Assembly: GCA_023957775.1 (NCBI GenBank)
Contig: JAMLGR010000005.1
Location: 124,001-188,000 of the forward strand
Reading direction: 5' to 3'
Length of the DNA stretch: 64,000 nt
Source of the DNA: Fimbriimonadaceae bacterium
Lineage (GTDB): Bacteria; Armatimonadota; Fimbriimonadia; Fimbriimonadales; Fimbriimonadaceae
Position 1 is the stretch's first letter; every line of letters begins with the position of its first letter. Both the position numbers and the translations under genes were made by a program. The notes under the pieces are model-generated. The model did no database searches. It had not been told where the DNA came from and saw nothing but the letters and a program-made list of their open reading frames with translations. This document shows, piece after piece, positions 27,621-36,719 of the stretch.

Positions 27621-28934
27621 CTAGCCGCCGACCAGATCCTTGACCTTCTCGCGGAACGGCTTGAAGATCGCGGGCGAGTAGCCGACGTGGATGAACGCGA
27701 CTTTGCCTTCGCGGTCGAGCACCACCCAGTGGGGGATGCCGCTCACGCCGTAGGCTTCGCCGTTGTCCTTGCCTCCGAACACCATCGGCCAGGGCTCATC
27801 CTTCTCCTTGATGAAGTTGGCCATCTCGGCGAACTCCTCTTCGGGGCTGAGGTTCTTCTTCGCACCCACGTAGCCGTAGTACTGGGTCACGGCCACCATT
27901 TCGAGTCCTTTGTCGTGGAAGTCAGCGTACAGCTGCTTCAGGTCCGGAACGGACCTCTGGCAGAACCCTCACCAGTGGGCGGTGAAGTCGATGATGACGA
28001 CCTTGCCCTTCCACTTGTCGAGGCCGGGATAGTCGCCGTGCTTGCGGTCGTAGTTGAGTTCGACGGCCGCCGAGCCGACGAGCGTCATCTGCTTCAGCGT
28101 GGAGCTGGCGCGTCGGGCGTAGGCGCTCGCCGGGTCCGTCTTCGCGACGTAATCCTCGAGCAGTTTGACCGCGTCGTCCTTCCGTCCCGCCTGCAGCAGG
28201 AGTTCGGACTTCTTGTCCACGACCGAGTAGCCGAGGCTGTCGTTGACGGACTTGCCGGTCGCGACGAGCGTGGTTCGGATCTGGTCGTCGGTCATGGCCG
28301 ACCCGTCGCGGTTCTTCAGGTTGCGCGCCTTGGTGGAGGCGAACATCCGGTCGGCATACGCTTCGGGGGTTTCGAACTGGACCTGGGCCAGGGCCGCGTC
28401 GATGGCTTTCATCGCCGCGTCGGGGCCGAGGTCTTCGGCGATCGTGTCCGAGAACACGCCGACGACCGTGCGCAGGAACGCTTGGGTGGCGGCGAGGTTG
28501 GGCGCGGCGACCCCGGGAAGGGTCTGGGCGATCTTCTCGCCTTCGCCCAGCGTGTTGCAGGAGCTGAGCATCAGCATCTGCGCGGCGTATCGCTGGTCGG
28601 GGTCGGGTTTCGTCGTCAGGAATTTCGCGGCCAGGTCGCACGTCTCTTGGTGTTTTCCAGCCAAAGAGAACAGTTGCGCCCACGCGTAAGCCTGGGCCGC
28701 CTCCACCTTCGTCGGGTCGACACCCTGGATCGCCTCCGCTGCCTTGGCCGCGACATCCGCGTTCAAGGCGTTGACGTCGATGGTTCCACCCGAATTGCGC
28801 ATCTCGGTGAGGCGCTGGGTTCGGAACTGGTTGATCGACTGAAGGAGCTCGGTTGGGTTCTTCGACTGTGCGAAGGAGGTGGCGACGCTCAAAAGGGCGG
28901 CGGCAAGCGCTGCCAATCGGAGTATCGGTTTCAT
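27621..28934 (-). CDS. Thioredoxin/TlpA-like protein with in-frame TGA, probable selenoprotein (UxxC)
   Basis: Read through one TGA, this is a 437-residue exported protein. The ATG at 28934 follows GAGGTG by nine bases and opens a signal peptide (KPILRLAALAAALLSVATSF). Residues about 25-290 are helical, probably TPR-like. A TlpA-type thioredoxin domain follows: KGKVVIIDFTAHW, then TGA (27969-27971, codon 322), then GFCQRSVPDLKQLY, and later cis-Pro in VSGIPHWVVLD. The TGA sits exactly at the first cysteine of the usual WCxxC, giving UxxC. All 115 codons after it are intact and end at a TAG. A SECIS-like hairpin follows the TGA. Likely role: envelope thiol-disulfide or peroxide chemistry. The alternatives are a fresh TGC-to-TGA nonsense mutation or a base-call error. 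Confidence 0.75.
27940..27956 (-). promoter_or_regulatory. SECIS-like hairpin after the in-frame TGA
   Basis: In the message, 12 bases after the UGA, AGGUCCG pairs perfectly with CGGACCU around UUC. If the top G-C pair opens, the loop is GUUCC with a G first, 18 bases from the UGA. Known bacterial SECIS elements need a short upper stem, a loop about 16-37 bases from the UGA and a G among the first two loop bases, and this fits. Its function is inferred. Confidence 0.55.
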
Positions 28935-29029
28935 GAATGCATGCACCTCAATGGAACACTACCCCTCGGGGAGACCCAAGGGTGCCCGCGGACTCAAGCG
29001 CGTGGCCCGTCGTGCCATAATCTCTCCTC

Positions 29030-29119
<90 letters not shown>

Positions 29120-29120
29120 T

Positions 29121-29424
29121 CCGGTTCCTTTTCGCCTTCATTGAGTGTCAATTGGGTGTCAAACGCCCTTCCTTTGGCAAACAGTTTGCCGAGAAGATCA
29201 GCTCCCTCACGCCTCCGGGATTGAGCTACGGAAGTGTAAAGAAGGCTCATGTCCGGCTTCTTGTGGCCCAGCACGGCAGCGATCACCAGCAGGTCGCATC
29301 CTGGGGCCGCAAGTAGTCCCGCGGCTAAGTGCCTCAGGTCGTAGAAGTGCCAATCGAGGAGCCCGAGGGCGTCGCGTTCGGCAGGACAGAACTCTGTGAT
29401 CTTGTCGGGCACCCACGGTGACCC
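29121..29424 (-). pseudogene. Tyrosine recombinase (integrase) C-terminal remnant
   Basis: The reading frame beside the tRNA contains FYDLRHLAAGLLAAPGCDLL, VIAAVLGHKKPDMSLLYTSV and then a basic tail (RRREGADLLGKLFAKG): the catalytic half of a phage-type integrase with Arg-His (LRH), Leu-Gly-His and nucleophile Tyr. The first His of HxLRH is Tyr here and everything N-terminal to about WHFYDLRH is lost or unrecognisable. The frame runs antisense through the tRNA without a proper stop. Boundaries are approximate. It is a relic of an element that entered at tRNA-Ser. Confidence 0.75.
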
Positions 29425-29927
29425 AGTGTCGTCTTGAATCGTGGCTGTAGCCGCAACCGTCCCTTTGGTACGCATTGGTGTTGTGGCGGTGGCTGGGCGA
29501 GAGCAAGGGATATGTCTCAGTACGGGGCGTTCCACCTTCTCTTCAGGTCGCGTCAGGTGCCACGCTGCGGCGAAGGCACCCCCGGGGGCAGGGGTGGCAC
29601 GGGTTTGTTGGCCTTTTTAGCGTCCTACGCGTCCTGCCACTGCTTGCGCAGGAACTTGACGGCTTTGGGGATCTCGACCATCTTGTCCCCGATGACGCCG
29701 CACTCGTGGCTCCTGAAGTCCTGATAGCCGATCATCCTGAGGCCCTTGAAGCCGTTGCCAGACAGCGGCAGGCCCCCTACGGAGCCTGGTCGGAGACTGC
29801 AACGCTCCCATGTGGTTGCATTTCCAAGGCATGGCTTTCTGCCTGCCTTGTCATCGCGAGTTGGGATGGAGAGTCAAGACGCTCAACTAGCGGATGTGGA
29901 ACCGAGTCCGGGTGGCGGCAGACGCTG
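29425..29927. other. Non-coding scar region after the integrase remnant
   Basis: No intact gene seen. On the minus strand a 36-codon fragment (29625-29735) ends MIGYQDF...ECGVIGDKMVEIPKAVKFLR plus a lysine-rich end and a TAG; it looks like the tail of a lost gene but I cannot name it. A variant of the dispersed hairpin repeat (GGGGTGGCACGGG) lies at 29594-29606. The rest looks like decayed island DNA. Confidence 0.4.
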
Positions 29928-29933
29928 TAGAAT
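29928..29933 (+). promoter_or_regulatory. -10 box of the toroid/ankyrin gene
   Basis: TAGAAT eight bases before the ATG at 29942; no Shine-Dalgarno sequence. Leaderless signature. Confidence 0.45.
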
Positions 29934-29941
29934 CCGTTAGC

Positions 29942-31750
29942 ATGCGTCTCCTCTCGTGGTTGCTCTTTCTGGCCGGCATTGTGGGCTTCACAGCGCCATT
30001 TGACCGCCCTGCCTCCGCCAACGTCGGAGTGGAGCGGGCGCTCCCGTTGTTGCAGGCGAGCGCTCGAACCTGGACCGAGCGATCGTCTTGCACGTCGTGC
30101 CACCACCAGTCGTTGGGTTCCCTGGCGATCGCGGTCGCCCGTGAGCGCGGATTCAAGGTCGATAACGGGGAAGCGATGCACCAGATCCAGGCGGTGATCG
30201 AGAATCGTTCCGATGCGATCCTCCGCATGTACGTGGGCGGAGGCTCGATCAATGGCCAACTCACCTTCTCCTACGCTTTGCTTGGGCTCGGAGCCGAGGC
30301 AACGCCCAAGGAGGAGATGACTGACGCGATGGTGCACTTCCTGAGAATCCTGCAGGCTTCCGACGGCGGGTGGGCCTCCTACAGCCACAGGCAGCCCCTC
30401 GAGGACGCTCGCGAATCAGCCACCGCCCTGGCGTTGCGGGCTCTCCAACTGTACGGCGAAGCCTCTGACGCCGACCGCCTGAAGAGGGCCGCCAAGTGGC
30501 TGGAGGCCTGTAAGCCCGAACATCAGGAGGGGCGCGCCATGCGGCTCCTCGGTCTGGTTTGGGCCAAGGCGGGACCTCGGCCGATGCGTTCCGCGCTCGA
30601 TGCCGTTGCGAGAGCCCAAGGCAAGGACGGCGGGTGGTCCCAACTCCCGGGCCTGCCGAGCGACTCCTACGCGACAGGCCAGGCCGTGGTCGCCCTCCGC
30701 ATGGCCGGCGTGGGGCGCACCGATCGCCGGATTCGACGAGCGATCACCTTCCTGCAAAACACGCAACAAGCAGACGGTTCATGGCGAGTGGCCACCAGAC
30801 GCAAGACCGAAGGGCTGCCTTACTTCGAAACCGGTTTCCCCCATGGCGAGGACCAGTTCATCTCCTTTGCGGGAAGCGCCTGGGCTACCATGGCCCTTGC
30901 GCTTGACGGCGCCGATGTGATGCCTCCCGCCCTCGTGCGATCATCGGTGCCGGAAGGCGCTGTGCGCGAACATCGATTTGCTGACAGCCCGCGTCTGAAT
31001 GCCCTGTTCGTGGCCATCGCACACGGCACGACCGCGGATGTCGAAGCGGCCCTCAACGCCGGCGCGGACCCCAAGGCGAAAAATCTCGCCGGCAATAGGC
31101 CGCTGGAGTGGGCTGTGTTCGACACCGAGAAAAGTGCGCTGCTCCTGAGTCGGGGTGCAGACCCGCAGGAGGCCCTTCACGCTGCGGCGCACTACGGAAC
31201 ACTCGAAGTCCTGCGACGGCTCGTCGATGCGGGAGCCGATGTGCGTGAGCCCGACTCCGACGGACTATCCGTGCTGGTCCACGCGGCGCTATCGCTCGAT
31301 ATCAAGAAGCTCGAGTTCCTCCTCGGGCGGGGCGCAAAAGCGGATGTCGATGGGGATGTGCCGCCTCTTGCGGCTGCAACTTGGGCCGGCAACATCGAAG
31401 GGGCTAAGCGTCTCTTGGCCGCTGGCGCCGATCCGAGCTTTCCCCTTACCGACGCCGTGGTCGATCTGAACGAGCCCATCGTGCGATTGCTGCTGTCCCA
31501 CAAGGCGAATCCCAATAGCGTCGACGAGTCGGGCAGGACCCCGCTCCACTATGCGGCAATGATGTTCGCTGGTCACGATCGCTACGGCGCGCAGTTGCTT
31601 CGGGCCGGGGCCGATCCTAGCGTTCGGGACCCGGATGGCCTCACTGCTTTGGAGCTTGCGCGCAAGCACAAGAACAAGCCCATGATCGAGTTGCTCGAGA
31701 AGAATCGGCGCGCTCTGCGATCTGGGTCTCAAGCGCGAGGCGTTGGATGA
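29942..31750 (+). CDS. Exported CxxCH / terpene-cyclase-type toroid / ankyrin-repeat fusion
   Basis: 602 residues. A signal peptide (MRLLSWLLFLAGIVGFTAPF) leads to Cys50-Thr-Ser-Cys53-His54-His55, a c-type heme motif or metal site. Residues about 60-330 form an alpha/alpha toroid with squalene-cyclase/prenyltransferase repeats (ILQASDGGWASYS, GKDGGWSQLPGLPSDSYATG, QNTQQADGSWRVATR). The DxDD acid motif of real cyclases is absent, so cyclase activity is unlikely. Residues about 355-590 are six or so ankyrin repeats (NAGADPKAKNLAGNRPLEWA, DAGADVREPDSDGLSVLVHA, SGRTPLHYAAMM). It may be a periplasmic protein-binding scaffold; the function is unknown. It is the first gene after the tRNA scar and probably accessory. 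Confidence 0.85.
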   Translation: MRLLSWLLFLAGIVGFTAPFDRPASANVGVERALPLLQASARTWTERSSCTSCHHQSLGSLAIAVARERGFKVDNGEAMHQIQAVIENRSDAILRMYVGGGSINGQLTFSYALLGLGAEATPKEEMTDAMVHFLRILQASDGGWASYSHRQPLEDARESATALALRALQLYGEASDADRLKRAAKWLEACKPEHQEGRAMRLLGLVWAKAGPRPMRSALDAVARAQGKDGGWSQLPGLPSDSYATGQAVVALRMAGVGRTDRRIRRAITFLQNTQQADGSWRVATRRKTEGLPYFETGFPHGEDQFISFAGSAWATMALALDGADVMPPALVRSSVPEGAVREHRFADSPRLNALFVAIAHGTTADVEAALNAGADPKAKNLAGNRPLEWAVFDTEKSALLLSRGADPQEALHAAAHYGTLEVLRRLVDAGADVREPDSDGLSVLVHAALSLDIKKLEFLLGRGAKADVDGDVPPLAAATWAGNIEGAKRLLAAGADPSFPLTDAVVDLNEPIVRLLLSHKANPNSVDESGRTPLHYAAMMFAGHDRYGAQLLRAGADPSVRDPDGLTALELARKHKNKPMIELLEKNRRALRSGSQARGVG

Positions 31751-32056
31751 GTGGATCGAGCGACAGACCCACCGCTTCGGCTAGGAGGAGAGTGGGTGCC
31801 GCCCGCCAATCTGCGCCCTCCGCCACGTTCGTTTATCGACACCAGCATCCCGGAGCGACGTGGCCGCGAATCCCCTCTCCGCCAGATCGTTGGTCGTAGG
31901 TCGGCACAGGCCGATGGGCGATCTGGCCGCGAGAGTGTCGTTACTTCGTCGTCCGCGTGGGCATGGACACGGATTCTGTGGCACCGCATTGGATCAGCCG
32001 CCCGTAACATCGTGCTGTTACTGCCCTTGTGGGCCCTATGTAAAAGGAGAAATTCG
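31751..32056. other. Gap between the ankyrin gene and a PEP-CTERM gene
   Basis: No gene seen. In a shifted frame the first 34 bases continue a short peptide, LKREALDEWIERQTHRFG and a TAG at 31782, that looks like the C-terminus of an excisionase-type HTH protein. It may be another scrap from island decay. AAAGGAGA at 32043-32050 is the ribosome binding site of the next gene. Confidence 0.3.
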
Positions 32057-32905
32057 ATGCTGAAGCTACTGTTGCCGGTCACCGGTCGGGTGTCTCGGGG
32101 CTTGTGCAGGCCCGCTTTCTGTTTGCTTGCGGGACTTGCGGGCTTTTCGGCTGGTTCGGCCCAAACGATCTTTGAAACTGGGTTCGAACAACCGACCTAC
32201 AGTGTTGGCGATCTCGGCGGCCAGGATGGGTGGATGATCACGCCTGGCAACGCCGTCGGTACCGTTCAGGGAGGGATCACCTCATCCGGCTCTCAGGCCG
32301 CGGAACTCATTGACGACGCATCGTTTGGGAGGGCGCAACGCAACATTTCCGGCGCGACCCTGGGCCCCGTGATCGTTGCGTCCTACGACATGTACGTTGA
32401 CGCTGGATGGCCACTCAACATGGAAGCCGATCGATTCGAAGCGCAGGCCCGGATCGAGATCACCGGAGGAATCGGCGTGTACGGTCTGGAGTTCGGGTTC
32501 GTGAAGGCTCCCGCCGGCGGCTATGCCGGCGTCCCGCCCAACGGTGCCGCTTACTATCTCGAAGCGGCAACGGAGACGACCCCGATTGACTCTGCCTACG
32601 CCGTCGTCGACCCTTCCGGGGTTGTGAATGCATGGCACAACTACCGCCTGGTGTTTGATACGTCCGCCGACCTGCTGCTGCTCTATGTGGATGGCGCGCT
32701 GGCGACCCAGACGCCGTTCGACGAGAGTGTGCTCAGCCTAAGCAGTCTGCAACTGCAGAACCAACGATGGGGATCGAGCCCGCAAAACAATGGATCCGTC
32801 TACTACGATAACGTGTATGTGGGGACGGTTCCCGAGCCCGCATCCTTGGCTGCCCTCGCTTTGGGAGCGGCCGCAATCCTGACCCGAGCACGCCGCAGCC
32901 GATGA
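32057..32905 (+). CDS. PEP-CTERM sorting domain protein
   Basis: 282 residues. The ATG at 32057 follows AAAGGAGA. A long signal region (RPAFCLLAGLAGFSAGSAQ) precedes a beta-sandwich of LamG/concanavalin type: FETGFEQPTYSVGDLGGQDG near the start, VVNAWHNYRLVFDTSADLLL and YVDGALATQTPF toward the end, then VYYDNVYVGT. The tail VPEPASLAALALGAAAILTR ARRSR is a PEP-CTERM signal. The protein is probably an exported carbohydrate-binding or structural protein with unknown partner. It is followed 25 bases later by the Gly-rich protein gene on the same strand. Confidence 0.85.
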   Translation: MLKLLLPVTGRVSRGLCRPAFCLLAGLAGFSAGSAQTIFETGFEQPTYSVGDLGGQDGWMITPGNAVGTVQGGITSSGSQAAELIDDASFGRAQRNISGATLGPVIVASYDMYVDAGWPLNMEADRFEAQARIEITGGIGVYGLEFGFVKAPAGGYAGVPPNGAAYYLEAATETTPIDSAYAVVDPSGVVNAWHNYRLVFDTSADLLLLYVDGALATQTPFDESVLSLSSLQLQNQRWGSSPQNNGSVYYDNVYVGTVPEPASLAALALGAAAILTRARRSR

Positions 32906-32930
32906 GCGCGCGCTCAGTTTGGTGAAAGTG

Positions 32931-33650
32931 ATGAAGAGAGTGAGATGCCTTGTGCTGATCGTCGTCCTGCTTGGACCCGCTCTGGCAATGTCTCAGACAT
33001 CCAATCAGGTTCGATCTCAGGTCATGGAGACGAATCAGCTTCGCCTAAGCCTCGAAGCGTGCGATGGCTTGTACGCCGCACGTGCGTACTACGGCGCCGT
33101 GGTTGCGCGGTACGGCCCAGTGGAGCCTTACCAGACACTCCTCCAAGCCCGAACGAACCAGATCGAGTGGATTTCCTCGGAACTGGCTACGCGAGGACAG
33201 GGGATTCCCAGCGACCCCTTCTGGGGCCACCTCGCAGCGCCGCCGTCGCTCCTGGCATGCTCTCAAGAAGCCCAGCGGGTGGAGTTGAGAAACCGGCAGG
33301 TTCTGTCCCAGGTTGCGGTTCGGCTCCGGGAGCAAGTTCGTTTGCGCGAGACCATTCAGTCGATGGTGCGAGCTTCAAACAACATCCACGAGCCGCTCTT
33401 GAGGCTCGCTAATCAGAACGGCGGACTGATGGATCGGAACATGATGAACCGTCAGATCCAACTCCTTCGCAAGAGCCACCCTGACGACTCCATGGGTTTC
33501 GCCTTCGGAGTCGCTTCCGGCCAAGATCGCGTCATCGGCGGTCACGGCTCCGGGCAAGGCGGCGGCGCCGGCAAGGGCGGCGCGGGCAAGGGCGGTGGCG
33601 GTGGCAAGGGCCGAGGCGGCAGAGCGGGTGCCAAGGTTAGGGCGTGGTGA
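32931..33650 (+). CDS. Exported helical protein with Gly/Lys-rich tail
   Basis: 239 residues. The ATG at 32931 begins a signal peptide (KRVRCLVLIVVLLGPALAMS). Residues about 30-115 form long helices with ACDGLYAARAYYGAVVARYG and QARTNQIEWISSELATRGQG, which faintly resemble the ferritin-like DUF2202 pattern but lack clear Glu/His metal ligands. The last 35 residues are GGGAGKGGAGKGGGGGKGRG, a low-complexity basic tail. The function is unknown. It may be cotranscribed with the PEP-CTERM gene before it. TTG and GTG codons up to four triplets upstream are alternative starts. Confidence 0.65.
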   Translation: MKRVRCLVLIVVLLGPALAMSQTSNQVRSQVMETNQLRLSLEACDGLYAARAYYGAVVARYGPVEPYQTLLQARTNQIEWISSELATRGQGIPSDPFWGHLAAPPSLLACSQEAQRVELRNRQVLSQVAVRLREQVRLRETIQSMVRASNNIHEPLLRLANQNGGLMDRNMMNRQIQLLRKSHPDDSMGFAFGVASGQDRVIGGHGSGQGGGAGKGGAGKGGGGGKGRGGRAGAKVRAW

Positions 33651-33742
33651 GACGGATGGTGGGATGGCAAGAGCCTGCTACTTGATGGGGTCCGTGCCAG
33701 TCCCACCACCCTCAGTTCTCAACTTTGCTCGTTTGTCGGTGT

Positions 33743-33773
33743 GGGCGTGCCGTGCCTTCGGGTGCCACGCCCG
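33743..33773. repeat. Dispersed hairpin repeat, copy in inverted orientation
   Basis: GGGCGTG at 33743-33749 and CGGGTGCCACGCCCG at 33759-33773; the latter is the exact reverse complement of the repeat core CGGGCGTGGCACCCG. It lies between two convergent genes. Confidence 0.6.
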
Positions 33774-33778
33774 CCTTG

Positions 33779-36559
33779 TCATTTCGCGCCGCGGCGAACG
33801 GTGAAGGTGTAGCGGCCGGAGCCCACTTGGACCTCGACCTCCCCGTTCTGGACCTTTGCTCCCCACCCGGCCGGTAGGGGCTTTCCCTCCTCTTGAACCT
33901 CGGCGGCCGCCTTTGCGGGCAACACGATCCGTGCCCGGCAGTTCACCGGCACTTCGATCTCGAACCGGATGTGGCCCACCGAGCGGGACCAGTTGCTCAC
34001 GATCGTTCCCCGCACGCTGCGGTAGCTGGAATTCACCCAGTCGAGCCCCTCCACGGTTTGAGGGTGGATTACGATGCGGTCGTAGCCCACGGCGTAGGAT
34101 TCGGATTGGATGCCGCCGAGCCATCGCATCATCCACTCGCTCACCGAACCGAACATCGGGTGGTTGTGCGAGAACGTGTTGTCGCTGAACTCCCAATGCT
34201 CCCACAAGGTCGTCGCGCCGTTCTTCAGCATCCAGCCCCAGCCCGGGAAGTCGGGCTGGGTGGCGATCTTGTAGGCGAGGTCCGCACGTCCCGCGCGAGA
34301 CAGTTCGTCGAGCATGAACTTCGTGCCGAGGATGCCGGTGGAGAGGTGATCCTGCTTGGCATGCACCGCTTCGATCAGAGCCTTCAAGACCCGGGGGCGA
34401 GCGGATTCCGGAACGATGCCCGTGGCGAGCGCGAACGCCTGGCTCGCTTGCGTGCCCGGGCCTACTTTCCCCGAGGAGGCGTCGACAAACCCCGCGTTGT
34501 AGGCGGCGCGAACGCGGTCGGCGAGCGCCTGAAAGTGCGCCTCGTCGTCGCGCCGGCCGAGGCGGGAAGCCATCGCGGCCAAGAGCTTCGCGCTCTCGTA
34601 GTAGAGGGGCGTGACCATGGCCGGCGCGGGAGCGGGGGCGAGGCCCTCGTGGTCGCTCAGCCCGTCCTGGACGATGTCGCCAGGCGTCTGGTTCTCGACC
34701 AGAAGCAGCCACCGCTTCGCGGCCTCGTACTGCTCCTCCGTCAACCGCTGATCGCCATACACGTGGTGGAGTTGTTCGATCAACAGGGGGTGGGCCATCG
34801 CCCAGATCACGCCGCAGTACTGGATGCCCACGAACGGGGCCGTGTCGGTGAACATGCCGTCTGCCCGAGCGGCGTCGGACCAGTCGCGGACCGCCTTTGC
34901 GTAGAGGTTGGACATGTCGAAGTTGTCCATAAACGCTTCGCTGGTGGCCGCAATGTCGCCGCCGTAGCCGAAGCGCTCGCGGTGGGGACAGTCGGATTGG
35001 ACGCTGAAGATGTTCGAAAGAAACGTCCGCCGGCACATCGCCTGGATCTCGTTGAGGAGAGGGTTCGAACACTCGAACGCGCCCACGCTCTCGACGTCGG
35101 AGTTGAGGCGCTGGGCGGTGATCGCCTCCAAGGGCAGCGGCGCGGCCAGCCCGGTGATCTCGACGTACCGAAACCCGTGCCAGGTGAAACGGGGGGTGTA
35201 CGTCTCGCCCCCGCCGCGCGCAATGTAGGTGTCCGCCTGCCAGGCGACGGCGGGGGCGCCGGGTCCACCGACGCCCTCCCGCTTGATCTGCCCCGCCACG
35301 CTCGTCATCGGGTTGAGGGTGCCGTCGGGGTGAAGCAGTTCGCCGTAGCGAAAGTGGATTTCCGTGCCGGCGGGTACGTCGAGCCGCACGCTCACCCATC
35401 CCGCGAAGTTCACGCCGCAGTCGTAGACGAAAACACCTGGTTTGGGCTGCGTGACCTTGATCGGCTTCCACTCTTTCGTGACGCGAATGGGAGGTTGCGG
35501 CTGGGACACGAGGGGACCCACGGGCTCTCGTGCGAGCGCGGGTTTGTGCCATTTCGAGTCGTCGAAGCCCGGGGTGTTCCAGCCGAGCGGTTCTCTGCGC
35601 GCATCGACCACCTCGCCGAGGTAAACGTTGTTGCGGAGAATCGGGCCCTCCTCCACCCTCCAGCTTTCGTCCGTCGCGACGGTCTCCCGCGTTCCATCGA
35701 AGTACTCGATCTGGAGTTGCGCCAGCACGCGGGGGCGCCCGACATCGAGGGAGTCGCGCACGTTTCTGTTGCCCCACATCTTCATGGGGAGCGGGTTGTA
35801 CCAGCCGTTGCCGAGGAGGATTCCCAGGCAGTTCTTGCCGGGAACGAGCTTTCTGGGATTGACGAATCGACCGGGTCGTGGTGTGACGTCGTACACCGTG
35901 TAGCACACCCGCTTGCCTGGATCGGTCCAGCCCGGGTCCAGCACGCGATCGCCGATCCGTTCTCCGTTCAAAGTCGCCTCGTAGTAGCCCAGACCCGTCA
36001 CGTACAGTCGAGCCCTTCGAATCGGGCCGTGCACGTCAAACTCCTTACGGAACAGCGGCGCGGGATCGTCGCCGTAGAAGCCCTCGGCGGTTGAGGCGTT
36101 CTCGCGGTCGTCGTTGATCCACCGGCCAACCCAATCCTCGGGATGCAGGAGACCCATTTCCCAGCGCGATGGCTCGCTCCAACTGGCGACGGCCTTGCCA
36201 TCCCACACCTGCACCTTCCAGTGGCACGCCTGTCCGGACCGCAACGGCGCGCCGGCGTAGGCGATGTTGTTCTGCTCGGCGCTGGCCACCTTCCCGCTGT
36301 CCCACAGGTCGCCCTTCCCGCGTGCGAGGATCTCCGCAGTGGACGCCACCAGAACCCGGTACGCGCTCTGGCGTTGCCCTCGTTCACCCTTCACACCCCG
36401 AAGCGTCCAACTCAGACGCGGATGGAGCGAATCGATTCCCAGAGGGTCCACGCGGAACTCGCAGCGAAGATCGACGGCGGTCACCGCCACCAGTATCTCA
36501 GCCCGCGCCATGGAAACGGCGGCCAAGAGGAGGAATGCCGGCAAGGACACGCGCCACAT
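33779..36559 (-). CDS. Alpha-L-rhamnosidase, GH78
   Basis: 926 residues with signal peptide (SLPAFLLLAAVSMARA), so exported. It begins with a fibronectin-like domain (AVDLRCEFRVDPLGIDSLHP, RLSWTL), then a jelly-roll domain (GRWINDD, KEFDVHGPIRRARLYVTGLG), a second one (PRVLAQLQIEYFDGT), and the (alpha/alpha)6 barrel with SDCPHRERFGYGGD, the GH78 catalytic segment, here complete. Other family motifs are ETYTPRFTWHGFRYVEITG and HWEFSDNTFSHNHPMFGSV, then the C-terminal beta-sandwich (YDRIVIHPQ, VNSSYRSVRGTI). It releases terminal rhamnose from plant or microbial polysaccharides. The start has a TACAGT box six bases upstream. Confidence 0.95.
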   Translation of the reverse strand: MWRVSLPAFLLLAAVSMARAEILVAVTAVDLRCEFRVDPLGIDSLHPRLSWTLRGVKGERGQRQSAYRVLVASTAEILARGKGDLWDSGKVASAEQNNIAYAGAPLRSGQACHWKVQVWDGKAVASWSEPSRWEMGLLHPEDWVGRWINDDRENASTAEGFYGDDPAPLFRKEFDVHGPIRRARLYVTGLGYYEATLNGERIGDRVLDPGWTDPGKRVCYTVYDVTPRPGRFVNPRKLVPGKNCLGILLGNGWYNPLPMKMWGNRNVRDSLDVGRPRVLAQLQIEYFDGTRETVATDESWRVEEGPILRNNVYLGEVVDARREPLGWNTPGFDDSKWHKPALAREPVGPLVSQPQPPIRVTKEWKPIKVTQPKPGVFVYDCGVNFAGWVSVRLDVPAGTEIHFRYGELLHPDGTLNPMTSVAGQIKREGVGGPGAPAVAWQADTYIARGGGETYTPRFTWHGFRYVEITGLAAPLPLEAITAQRLNSDVESVGAFECSNPLLNEIQAMCRRTFLSNIFSVQSDCPHRERFGYGGDIAATSEAFMDNFDMSNLYAKAVRDWSDAARADGMFTDTAPFVGIQYCGVIWAMAHPLLIEQLHHVYGDQRLTEEQYEAAKRWLLLVENQTPGDIVQDGLSDHEGLAPAPAPAMVTPLYYESAKLLAAMASRLGRRDDEAHFQALADRVRAAYNAGFVDASSGKVGPGTQASQAFALATGIVPESARPRVLKALIEAVHAKQDHLSTGILGTKFMLDELSRAGRADLAYKIATQPDFPGWGWMLKNGATTLWEHWEFSDNTFSHNHPMFGSVSEWMMRWLGGIQSESYAVGYDRIVIHPQTVEGLDWVNSSYRSVRGTIVSNWSRSVGHIRFEIEVPVNCRARIVLPAKAAAEVQEEGKPLPAGWGAKVQNGEVEVQVGSGRYTFTVRRGAK

Positions 36560-36565
36560 AGACGG

Positions 36566-36571
36566 ACTGTA
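36566..36571 (-). promoter_or_regulatory. -10 box of the rhamnosidase gene
   Basis: TACAGT six bases before the ATG at 36559 without a Shine-Dalgarno sequence: leaderless signature. Confidence 0.45.
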
Positions 36572-36634
36572 TCTGAAACGCGCGGCGCGGGGGGACTGGG
36601 TTTCACGCAAGGGACGCAAAGGACGCAAAGGGAA

Positions 36635-36718
36635 TCCAAGGCCCAAGGCCCAATGCCCAAGGCCCAAGGCCCAAGGCCCAAGGCCCAAGGCCCAAGGACG
36701 AAGGCCCAAGGCCCAAGG
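36635..36718. repeat. Twelve tandem heptamers, CCCAAGG
   Basis: 84 bases, twelve units, nine of them exact, ending two bases from the malic enzyme stop. Read on the malic enzyme sense strand the array is GGG separated by CCTT, a long run of potential G-quadruplexes in the 3' untranslated region. It is preceded at 36600-36634 by ACGCAAAGG-type repeats. Confidence 0.9.
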
Positions 36719-36719
36719 A

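Noticed and set aside
27969-27971. TGA reassigned to Trp or Cys throughout the genome
   Set aside because: Several other genes in the window end at TGA with normal spacing to neighbours (TauE-type, barrel, rhamnosidase), so TGA is still a stop codon.
36635-36718. CRISPR array
   Set aside because: The units are seven bases, contiguous and without spacers; no cas genes are nearby.
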